From: CAZJOD01 sp964547525
GTDB taxonomy: Bacteria > Bacillota > Clostridia > JAAYHZ01
DNA: 6,497 nucleotides
Reading direction: 5' to 3'
Assembly: GCA_964547525.1 (NCBI GenBank)
Contig: CAZJOD010000191.1
Location: forward strand, 1-6,497
In this document: positions 1-5,508 of the stretch, one piece after another
How the letters are laid out: each line of letters starts with the position of its first letter
Numbering within the stretch: the first letter of the stretch is position 1
Position numbers and translations under genes: made by a program
The notes under the pieces: model-generated
Seen by the model: the letters and a program-made list of their open reading frames with translations, nothing else
Databases searched by the model: none
What the model was told of the DNA's origin: nothing

Positions 1-138
1 ATATTTAAGATTGCTTGCAAAAAAAAGCCGAGATATTTTTATGCAGTGGGTAAAAATGCAGAAATTTTGAATACCATGACAAAAATTTTACCTAAAACAA
101 CTATAATTAACACCATAAAGAAAAAGTTTAAAATATAG
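1..138 (+). CDS. C-terminal fragment of a probable short-chain dehydrogenase/reductase (SDR), cut by the window edge
   Basis: The window opens inside a reading frame of 45 codons that ends at a TAG at 136-138; its start lies outside. The visible peptide contains KPRYFYAVGKNAEIL followed by a short hydrophobic and basic tail with a LP near its middle (TKILPKT) and a lysine-rich end. Many classical SDR oxidoreductases end this way: a basic-Pro-Arg-Tyr segment, then Y-x-V-G-K-x-A, then an amphipathic helix of the substrate-binding lid. The Rossmann nucleotide-binding part and the Tyr-x-x-x-Lys catalytic pair would lie upstream and cannot be seen, so the assignment rests on the tail alone. No clear terminator follows it, and the next gene starts 180 bases on. 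Confidence 0.55.
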   Translation: MFKIACKKKPRYFYAVGKNAEILNTMTKILPKTTIINTIKKKFKI

Positions 139-227
139 GCATAATTAATAAATAATATAACTTATAATAGGCAACAAGTCATTAATAATTTTTCTAAGGA
201 TGTTGGATGAAGAATAATACATTCAAT

Positions 228-254
228 TTGAATTTTATTTTAATCAGTTATAAT
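228..254 (+). promoter_or_regulatory. Weak candidate sigma-A promoter for the lipoprotein gene
   Basis: A TATAAT hexamer at 249-254 is preceded by TTGAAT at 228-233, a spacing of 15 bases, which is short; reading the -35 as TTTGAA at 227-232 gives 16. The start codon of the lipoprotein gene is 64 bases downstream. A second TATAAT at 163-168 sits in the same 11-base word (TTATAATAGGC), so the true -10 cannot be decided by eye, and AT-rich DNA gives such matches by chance. Confidence 0.25.
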
Positions 255-318
255 AGGCTTTATATTTTTTACGATTGTGCACAACATATAAATATGAAAC
301 AATAATAGGAGCGCTTAT

Positions 319-1116
319 ATGAAAAAAAGATATCTGACATATTTTATTATAATATTATTTATTTTTAGTACAGGTTGCAAGAATAATAAGCAACCGGGGG
401 GAAATTATGTGCCGGGAGATAAAATTCTGGATGAATGGTTGGTAAATGATCCTATATCGGCTATCTTAGATGACATATACGGACTGGATAACGAATTAAC
501 GTCGGGTAGTATAATTCATATTAATAAATATTTTGATCCGATCACTGAAACGCTAACTTATGAGACGACATACGATAATTCCGGTGGTAAACAACAGTTC
601 TTAAACAATTTAGAAAACCTTCTAAACCTCAAGATGATAAAATCCGATGATAACAATTATGCAGGATCGTTCGAACAATTTAGCGCTAAGGTCCGTTTTT
701 TAGAAAACGACAAAGTCGAACTAAAAATTGAAATTCATCCTGTAAACTCATCCACTATTTTTCCATTTATCGATAATGAATATCCCGATAAAGTTATACC
801 TGATTTTCCTGAAAGTCTTAATGTATTTATTTCGGTAAGAGGGATCGAGTATCAAAGGGATGATAATATCTTAAGATTTCATAGAAGCTGGAGGATTTCT
901 AATGAAAGTGCCACTGAAGCTATAAAATATTATGAAGATGTATTTAAAGAGACTGTTGAAAAAAATAATAATACCGGTGTCCATACTGTAGTGTACAAAT
1001 TCGATGAACAAATTTCCATAATTGTTACATCAGAAAATATTGGTAACGGTATGGCGGATGTATTTGTAACAATACAATATTTATTAAACGAAGCCACTGA
1101 CACCGAAGGAAATTAA
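319..1116 (+). CDS. Putative lipoprotein of unknown function with two related halves
   Basis: 265 residues. The N-terminus is a lipoprotein signal: positive charges at residues 2-4 (KKR), a hydrophobic stretch at about 5-16, and a lipobox S-T-G-C with the lipid-modified Cys at residue 20; Ser at -3 is less common than Leu. The mature protein is therefore probably anchored to the outer face of the membrane. The start is supported by AGGAG at 307-311, seven bases before the ATG. Residues about 79-141 and 187-254 look like two copies of one arrangement: an aromatic-rich strand, a helix (FLNNLENLLNL against AIKYYEDVFKETV), then strands ending in KVELKIEIH and MADVFVTIQYL. This is a by-eye observation. 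I do not recognise the family and assign no function. It has its own spacers on both sides, so it is probably monocistronic. Base composition is AT-rich. Confidence 0.8.
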   Translation: MKKRYLTYFIIILFIFSTGCKNNKQPGGNYVPGDKILDEWLVNDPISAILDDIYGLDNELTSGSIIHINKYFDPITETLTYETTYDNSGGKQQFLNNLENLLNLKMIKSDDNNYAGSFEQFSAKVRFLENDKVELKIEIHPVNSSTIFPFIDNEYPDKVIPDFPESLNVFISVRGIEYQRDDNILRFHRSWRISNESATEAIKYYEDVFKETVEKNNNTGVHTVVYKFDEQISIIVTSENIGNGMADVFVTIQYLLNEATDTEGN

Positions 1117-1301
1117 TAACCGGAAAATTAACGACAGGTACTTTTAGTTTAAAATTAGAAATATAAATGATAGTTTTTTAAAAAAAACTAATATATTATA
1201 GAAGCTTAAATTATATCATACATGATGTTTGTGAATAAAAGAAGATGAGTTTTTCAAATAATAGATACTTTAATATCACATGAAAATACGGAGGTGTAAG
1301 T

Positions 1302-2729
1302 ATGAGTGATAATAAGACGATAGGACAGCAAAAAGAAGATTCTTTACTAAGTCGGAAAAAAAGTTTTTGGTTGAACACCGATAATGAATTAGATAAAAAA
1401 ATTCAAGAATTCGGACAAGGATACAAAAAATTCCTTGATATCGGTAAAACAGAGCGTGAATGCGTCGATGAAATTGAGCGCATGTTAAAAGCCGCCGGGT
1501 ATAAAGACATTGAAAATGTTAAAAAATTAGTAACAGGAGATAAGGTTTACTGTGTATCTAGGAATAAAACAATAGCAGCTGCAGTAATAGGACAGGAGGA
1601 CTTGGTAAAAGGTTCGGCTATGATCGGTTCTCATGTTGACGCACCAAGGTTGGACTTAAGACCTAATCCTTTGTATGAAGACAGTGAGATGGCACTTTTT
1701 AGAACCCGGTATTATGGTGGGATAAAACCTTACCAATGGGTATCTATCCCACTCACTATCCATGGAGTGATATATAATAAAAACGGAGAAAAAATAAACG
1801 TAGTAATAGGCGAAAATGAAGGCGAACCCGTATTTACTATTGCCGATCTTTTACCACATTTGGCGAAAGATCAGATGCAGAAAAAAATGTCGGAAGGAAT
1901 AACAGGTGAGGATTTAAATGTAATAATAGGTTCTGTTCCTTTTAAAGACGATAAAGTATCTGAAAAAATAAAACTAAATATGTTGGATATGTTGAACCAA
2001 AAATATGGTATTAATGAAGAGGACTTTGTTTCGGCCGAACTGGAAGTGGTGCCTTGGCAAAAAGCGATGGATGTTGGTTTGGACAGAGGTTTGATAGGTG
2101 CTTACGGACATGATGACAGAATTTGTGCATACGCGTCTTTAATGGGTTTAACGGATATGTCGGTAATACCTCAAAAAACGGCCGTTTGTTATATGAGTGA
2201 TAAAGAAGAAATCGGAAGCGTAGGTAACACCGGTGCCCGTTCTTTATTCATTCAAAATTTCATTTTAGAATTGTTATATCTTTGTGGGAACACAGAGGGA
2301 GAATATGCATTAAGAAAATGCTTTAATAACACTAAGATGATATCAGCTGATGTGGCATCTGCAGTTAACCCGAATTTCAAAGGATTGCATGCGGTAAATA
2401 ATGCGGCCTTTTTAGGGAAGGGAATATGCCTTGAAAAATACACCGGTGGAAACGGCAAAGGCGGAGCAAGTGAAGCCAATGCGGAATTTGTTTACCGGAT
2501 CAGAAAACTATTTAATGATAATAATGTCCCTTGGCAAGCAGGTGAACTTGGTAAGATGGACAAAGGTGGCGGTGGTACGATAGCACAATTTATTGCAAAT
2601 TTAGGTAGTGAAGTAATAGATTGCGGTATACCTGTCATAGGTATGCACTCAACAATGGAAGTTGCAAGTAAAGCCGATCTGTATTCAGCATATTTGGCAT
2701 ATAAATGTTTTTTTGAAAAAACGGTCTAG
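1302..2729 (+). CDS. apeA: M18-family zinc aminopeptidase (aminopeptidase I type)
   Basis: 475 residues, a normal full length for bacterial M18 enzymes, which are cytoplasmic dinuclear-zinc exopeptidases that remove N-terminal residues from peptides and usually assemble as dodecamers. The family landmarks appear in order: GSHVDAPRLDL with zinc ligand His111 and neighbouring Asp113; AYGHDDRICA with the metal-bridging Asp271; DKEEIGSVG with catalytic base Glu302 and ligand Glu303; SADVASAVNP with ligand Asp350; and GMHSTMEVASKADLY with ligand His449. Residue roles are inferred by comparison with known M18 enzymes. No signal peptide is present. GGAGG at about 1290-1294 lies seven bases before the ATG, fixing the start. 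The insertion between the first His and the bridging Asp (about 114-270) is the usual M18 dimerisation region. A strong terminator follows 33 bases after the stop, so this gene ends its own transcript. No residue of the active site is missing. Confidence 0.95.
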   Translation: MSDNKTIGQQKEDSLLSRKKSFWLNTDNELDKKIQEFGQGYKKFLDIGKTERECVDEIERMLKAAGYKDIENVKKLVTGDKVYCVSRNKTIAAAVIGQEDLVKGSAMIGSHVDAPRLDLRPNPLYEDSEMALFRTRYYGGIKPYQWVSIPLTIHGVIYNKNGEKINVVIGENEGEPVFTIADLLPHLAKDQMQKKMSEGITGEDLNVIIGSVPFKDDKVSEKIKLNMLDMLNQKYGINEEDFVSAELEVVPWQKAMDVGLDRGLIGAYGHDDRICAYASLMGLTDMSVIPQKTAVCYMSDKEEIGSVGNTGARSLFIQNFILELLYLCGNTEGEYALRKCFNNTKMISADVASAVNPNFKGLHAVNNAAFLGKGICLEKYTGGNGKGGASEANAEFVYRIRKLFNDNNVPWQAGELGKMDKGGGGTIAQFIANLGSEVIDCGIPVIGMHSTMEVASKADLYSAYLAYKCFFEKTV

Positions 2730-2762
2730 ATATTCGCAGTATAAATAATTATAAGACAATTG

Positions 2763-2795
2763 GAGAACTTGGTGTGTACCGGGTTCTCTTTTATT
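2763..2795 (+). terminator. Rho-independent terminator after the M18 aminopeptidase gene
   Basis: GAGAACTTGG at 2763-2772 pairs with CCGGGTTCTC at 2779-2788 across a six-base loop, giving a ten-base-pair stem with two G-U wobble pairs. It is followed directly by TTTTATT (2789-2795). Position just after the stop at 2729 and the U-rich tail fit an intrinsic terminator read on the + strand. Confidence 0.85.
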
Positions 2796-2904
2796 AAATT
2801 TTTGAAAATTATTTTGGTAAAAACAGGAGAAAATATTACAAGATCTTATTGCCTTTATTCTACTCTATAACTTTTTTAACATCAATGTTTTAAACAGCGG
2901 GAAC

Positions 2905-3216
2905 TCAAACTTTAATGCTATAGATGACAAGAATGATCCAAACTATATGCTCAGTTTTGATCTATTGTACAATGGTCTTGAAGTAACTACAGGTGGGCAG
3001 CGCATTCATAACTACGACGAACAGAGCGAGAAGATGGTCAAAAGAGGTATGAATCCTGAAGACTTCGAATCATATCTAATGATTCACAAATATGGTATTC
3101 CTCCGCATGGAGGACTGGGAGCCGGTCTAGAACGCCTTACTATGAAGTTCCTAAGGCTAAGCAATGTGAGAAGCGGATGCTTGTTTCCAAGAGATATGAA
3201 CCGAGTAACTCCGTAA
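2905..3216 (+). pseudogene. aspS: Truncated remnant of an archaeal-type aspartyl-tRNA synthetase (C-terminal catalytic part only)
   Basis: The frame encodes about 103 residues that match the end of class II aspartyl-tRNA synthetases of the archaeal, often non-discriminating type: LSFDLLYNGLEVTTGGQRIH, then GMNPEDFESYL, then KYGIPPHGGLGAGLERLT (class II motif 3, with the ATP-binding Arg in GLER), and finally the typical ending LFPRDMNRVTP. A full enzyme has roughly 430 residues, so the anticodon-binding OB domain and motifs 1 and 2 are gone. The frame is open back to a TAA at 2818-2820, but I see no similarity before about 2905 and no in-frame ATG, GTG or TTG before the internal ATG at 2947, which lacks a ribosome binding site. 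The first bases retained (SNFNAIDDKNDPNY) resemble the normal RPFYxMxDxxDPxY segment. It is best read as a decayed duplicate or transferred copy rather than a working gene. Confidence 0.8.
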
Positions 3217-3321
3217 AATATATTATTTTCTTCATATTAAGGGTGTTGCATGGATCAAACACATAATATATTTGAAAATAGTTAATTAACATATGATAAA
3301 ATTTGCATAGTTTTTGGATGA

Positions 3322-3362
3322 GGGAAGTTATTTTAACACTGCGAATGTTAAAATAACTTCCC
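3322..3362. repeat. Perfect 17-bp inverted repeat with 7-base loop
   Basis: GGGAAGTTATTTTAACA at 3322-3338 is exactly complementary to TGTTAAAATAACTTCCC at 3346-3362, with the loop CTGCGAA between. Beyond an A-A mismatch at 3321/3363, five more pairs are possible at 3316-3320 with 3364-3368 (including two wobbles). Neither strand shows a run of T after the stem, so it does not look like an intrinsic terminator. It could be a regulatory hairpin, a protein-binding palindrome, or the core of a small non-autonomous mobile element next to the synthetase remnant. Confidence 0.85.
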
Positions 3363-3547
3363 ATATCTTACAAAATATATCAAAATATAGTAATATATTA
3401 TACATCAAAATGTTTTTTGGAGAAAGGATATTATTAACAAAGAAGGTGTTTGTATCAGAATACTTAGCTTTATTAGAGGCTAATTCCGATTATCTTTCTG
3501 AAGATAATGTTTTTATGTCCGTATGAAAATTTATAAACGATTAAAAT

Positions 3548-3627
3548 TTGACACAAACGGATAACGCAACCGCTTTTTCAAGTGGTAAAATATGAATCGT
3601 AAAGCGATTAAATCGCTTGGAAGGAGG
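3548..3627 (+). promoter_or_regulatory. Leader region of the tagged three-gene operon: possible -35, two small hairpins and a strong ribosome binding site
   Basis: A consensus TTGACA lies at 3548-3553, but no good -10 sits 16-18 bases after it; a TAAAAT at 3586-3591 is too far (32 bases). Two small hairpins follow: ACCGCTT (3569-3575) with AAGTGGT (3580-3586), containing one wobble, and AAGCGAT (3602-3608) with ATCGCTT (3612-3618). The ribosome binding site AAGGAGG at 3621-3627 lies eight bases before the ATG at 3636 and is outside both stems. A 15-codon frame from ATG 3592 spans this region (see findings). The operon must start here or further upstream, but the promoter is not settled. Confidence 0.4.
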
Positions 3628-3635
3628 ACGAAAAC

Positions 3636-3719
3636 ATGAGCGAACCTATTAAAAAAATCAATCCTACCCCGGAGAGCTATTCCCCGAAAAACAAGCCGGA
3701 GATATTAACAATGGCGCAA
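3636..3719 (+). repeat. Tag-coding repeat, copy 1 (N-terminus of the BtrH-like protein)
   Basis: Encodes MSEPIKKINPTPESYSPKNK and then PEILTMAQ. By hand comparison its first 27 codons share roughly four-fifths of their bases with copy 2; about half of the differing codons are synonymous, which suggests that the peptide itself is under selection. Confidence 0.9.
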
Positions 3720-4832
3720 TACGCGGCTTTTGCGTCCGACACGATTACCGATCCGTTTAACGGCGGAGAACCGCCGCGCAGTTCAAATAAGATTACGGAA
3801 TACAAAAAAATCGAGCCGTGGCAGAATTATTTTCTTTGTTCTGCCATATGCTCCGTCGGATTAAAACTCGGTTCTGAAATTGACGATTTTCATTTTTATG
3901 CTAACTTCACCGGCGACAACTTCACTTATCTGTATGCTGCCGAAAAAGGCAACCCGAACAACGTGCAATGCGACAGCGGCGTTACAAATTATTTCTTCGT
4001 GCCGCAGTTTGTCAAAAAGGCATATGCCGCTTTTGGGTATGACTGCATTTACCTTTCCAACGCGCAAATGAAGAAGGATTTTCGCGCGGTCATGAACGCC
4101 ATTAAAGCGTCCGTCGATAAAGGTATCCCTGTTTTGACGTGGGGACTTGTCAACGAGCCAAAAGATTGGAGTAATTACACGGGTATATTACCGGAAGGCT
4201 GTTTGATCGGCGGTTACGACGAAAACGATGTGCTGTATGTAAACCTTTATAACACACAAGGTAAGACGAATATAGATGAGTATGGCTATTCAACAATTGT
4301 AAACGCGTTAGATAATGTAAAAGGTATATTCTTCGCGGGTAAACCTATCGAAAAGCCCGATATGCGGCAAATATATCAAAGTGCGATTGATTCTATTCCT
4401 GCATTTCTGACTTTACCGCCTGCGGAAAACGACAGTGGACGTTATGCTTTCGGCAAGACGGCGTTTGAAGTTTGGGCTAATACGCTTGAAGATGATCTGT
4501 TTTTTGTGAACAAAACAGACGAAGAATTGGGAGGCATTCGCTGGAATCTGCATTGCGCTCCCTATTGCTGTGTCTGCACAAGCTCGGCTGCCGATTTTCT
4601 TGCGAAAGCCGCCGAACAATATCCGGATTTGAAAATGGCGGTAAAACTCGCACCGCTGTATAATAAAATGAAACAATACAAAGATGATATATGGACATTG
4701 CAAGGCGGTTTTGAACCGTCGTCGGATAAGTTTAGGACGCATGATTTTCGGGCACAGATCGCTGACTTATTACGAAAAATGGGAGGTGTCTGCGATGAAA
4801 TTCTGGGGGTTTACGGGGAGGTATCAAAATGA
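3636..4832 (+). CDS. Tagged BtrH-like (papain/C39-like fold) protein, first gene of the operon
   Basis: 398 residues, no signal peptide, so probably cytoplasmic. Residues 1-27 are the tag shared with both downstream proteins. From about 60 the chain resembles clostridial proteins related to the BtrH N-terminal family: a Cys-containing helix (YFLCSAICSVG, Cys68 and Cys72), a central part with an FxxxAYAAFGY helix near 125-135, then DKGIPVLTWGLV (161-172) and GCLIGGYDENDVLYVN (188-203). The last resembles the strand that carries the active His in C39-like peptidases, but Cys189 stands where His would be expected. Residues 265-395 look helical and include a cysteine cluster, CAPYCCVC (307-314), and a conserved-looking KFRTHDFRAQIADLLRKMGG. 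BtrH itself is an acyltransferase in butirosin biosynthesis; whether this protein has any catalytic activity is unclear, and a binding role is possible. Start supported by AAGGAGG. Its TGA overlaps the next ATG by four bases. Confidence 0.75.
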   Translation: MSEPIKKINPTPESYSPKNKPEILTMAQYAAFASDTITDPFNGGEPPRSSNKITEYKKIEPWQNYFLCSAICSVGLKLGSEIDDFHFYANFTGDNFTYLYAAEKGNPNNVQCDSGVTNYFFVPQFVKKAYAAFGYDCIYLSNAQMKKDFRAVMNAIKASVDKGIPVLTWGLVNEPKDWSNYTGILPEGCLIGGYDENDVLYVNLYNTQGKTNIDEYGYSTIVNALDNVKGIFFAGKPIEKPDMRQIYQSAIDSIPAFLTLPPAENDSGRYAFGKTAFEVWANTLEDDLFFVNKTDEELGGIRWNLHCAPYCCVCTSSAADFLAKAAEQYPDLKMAVKLAPLYNKMKQYKDDIWTLQGGFEPSSDKFRTHDFRAQIADLLRKMGGVCDEILGVYGEVSK

Positions 4833-4912
4833 GCGAACCTGTTAAGAAAATCAATCCTGTCCCTGAAAGCTATTCCCCAAAAGCAAAGCCGGAGATTCTG
4901 AGTATTGCGGAA
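4829..4912 (+). repeat. Tag-coding repeat, copy 2 (N-terminus of the second protein)
   Basis: Encodes MSEPVKKINPVPESYSPKAK followed by PEILSIAE. The similarity to copies 1 and 3 stops at about residue 28, where the proteins diverge. The first 14 bases (ATGAGCGAACCTGT) are identical to copy 3. Confidence 0.9.
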
Positions 4913-5428
4913 AAGATTTTAGAAACCGTCACGATTGAGGGCGTTGAATTTTCAATCATTACGAAGAAGTTTCTTTTTGCTGGTTTTGAGGCTCCGATTG
5001 ACTTAAAAGAAAGCCATTGGCAAGGGATGAATGATGTGAAATCATCACTAAAAACAAGTTTTGAGAAAATCGACAACAGGATTCAACCTACAAGATTTAT
5101 CGGTATATGGGAAGCTGATCCTAATGCAGATTATATCAAACAAGAAAATCATTCCAAGCGTTTATATTTTTATGGTATAGAAGTATCGAGCCTCGGCAAC
5201 ATCCCCTCATCATGCGCTATAAAAGATTTTCCTGAAAGCATATACGCCGTATTCAAAGAGCGAGAACACGGATCGCCAAAATACGATTGGTTAAAAGCTG
5301 CCGGATACGATCCCGACAGAGAATTTCAACAGAAGTATGCTCTTGATATGGAAATATTCGAAGAAATTGATAACGACGGCGTCGAATGGGATGTTTTAAT
5401 TCCTTGTAAAAAGGAGGAAAAGAAATGA
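4829..5428 (+). CDS. Tagged GyrI-like effector-binding domain protein, second gene of the operon
   Basis: 199 residues. Residues 1-27 repeat the operon tag. Residues about 38-192 fit the GyrI-like (AraC effector-binding) fold, a small-molecule-binding module with duplicated beta-alpha-beta-beta units: an opening strand GVEFSIITKKFLFAGFE, a helix rich in SLKTSFEKI, a strand RLYFYGIEVS (111-120), then the characteristic DFPESIYAVFKERE (133-146), a WLKAAGY helix, and the acidic ALDMEIFEEI closing with WDVLIPC. Such domains usually sit behind an AraC or MerR helix-turn-helix; none is present here, so the protein may sense or carry a ligand, or act through a partner. GGGGAGG at 4815-4821 lies seven bases before the ATG, and the start overlaps the previous stop (ATGA), so translation is probably coupled. 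The lysine-rich end (KKEEKK) is encoded by the ribosome binding site of the next gene. Confidence 0.8.
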   Translation: MSEPVKKINPVPESYSPKAKPEILSIAEKILETVTIEGVEFSIITKKFLFAGFEAPIDLKESHWQGMNDVKSSLKTSFEKIDNRIQPTRFIGIWEADPNADYIKQENHSKRLYFYGIEVSSLGNIPSSCAIKDFPESIYAVFKEREHGSPKYDWLKAAGYDPDREFQQKYALDMEIFEEIDNDGVEWDVLIPCKKEEKK

Positions 5429-5508
5429 GCGAACCTGTTAAAAAGATAAAACAAACACCTGAAAGCTATACTCCTAAAAACAAGCCGGAAATTCTGAATA
5501 TGGTGGAA
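5425..5508 (+). repeat. Tag-coding repeat, copy 3 (N-terminus of the third protein)
   Basis: Encodes MSEPVKKIKQTPESYTPKNK followed by PEILNMVE. It differs from copy 2 mainly in KQ for NP at residues 9-10 and Thr for Ser in the SYxP core; the core PESYxPKxKPEIL is retained. Confidence 0.9.

Larger units (their letters stand above)
3217..3635. other. Gene-poor spacer with a long inverted repeat and an operon leader
   Basis: This stretch of 419 bases holds no gene I can support. Its first part is AT-rich, with a short palindrome GTTAATTAAC near 3282-3291. It contains the perfect inverted repeat at 3322-3362 and, from about 3548, the leader of the tagged operon. A 71-codon frame starting at a TTG at 3314 and ending at 3526 crosses the inverted repeat, has no ribosome binding site and resembles no family I know. 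Its later part could be the tail of a lost gene, but nothing shows this. Confidence 0.6.

Noticed and set aside
1171..1190. AT-only inverted repeat TAGTTTTTT / AAAAAACTA after the lipoprotein gene as a terminator
   Set aside because: The stem is nearly all A-T with a two-base loop and no following T-run; runs of A and T produce this by chance in such AT-rich DNA.
3322..3362. The long hairpin as a transcription terminator
   Set aside because: No T-run follows the stem on either strand, and no complete gene ends just before it.
3140..3364. A 74-residue minus-strand frame
   Set aside because: It runs antisense through the synthetase remnant and the inverted repeat; its start looks like a peptide only because the palindrome reads alike on both strands.
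3314..3526. A 70-residue + strand frame starting at TTG
   Set aside because: It begins inside the inverted repeat, has no ribosome binding site, uses AT-rich low-complexity codons and resembles no family I know.
4413..4742. Minus-strand frames opposite the BtrH-like gene, up to 109 residues
   Set aside because: The + strand frame has a strong ribosome binding site, the tag and family-like motifs; the antisense peptides are basic and Cys/Phe-rich without domain features.
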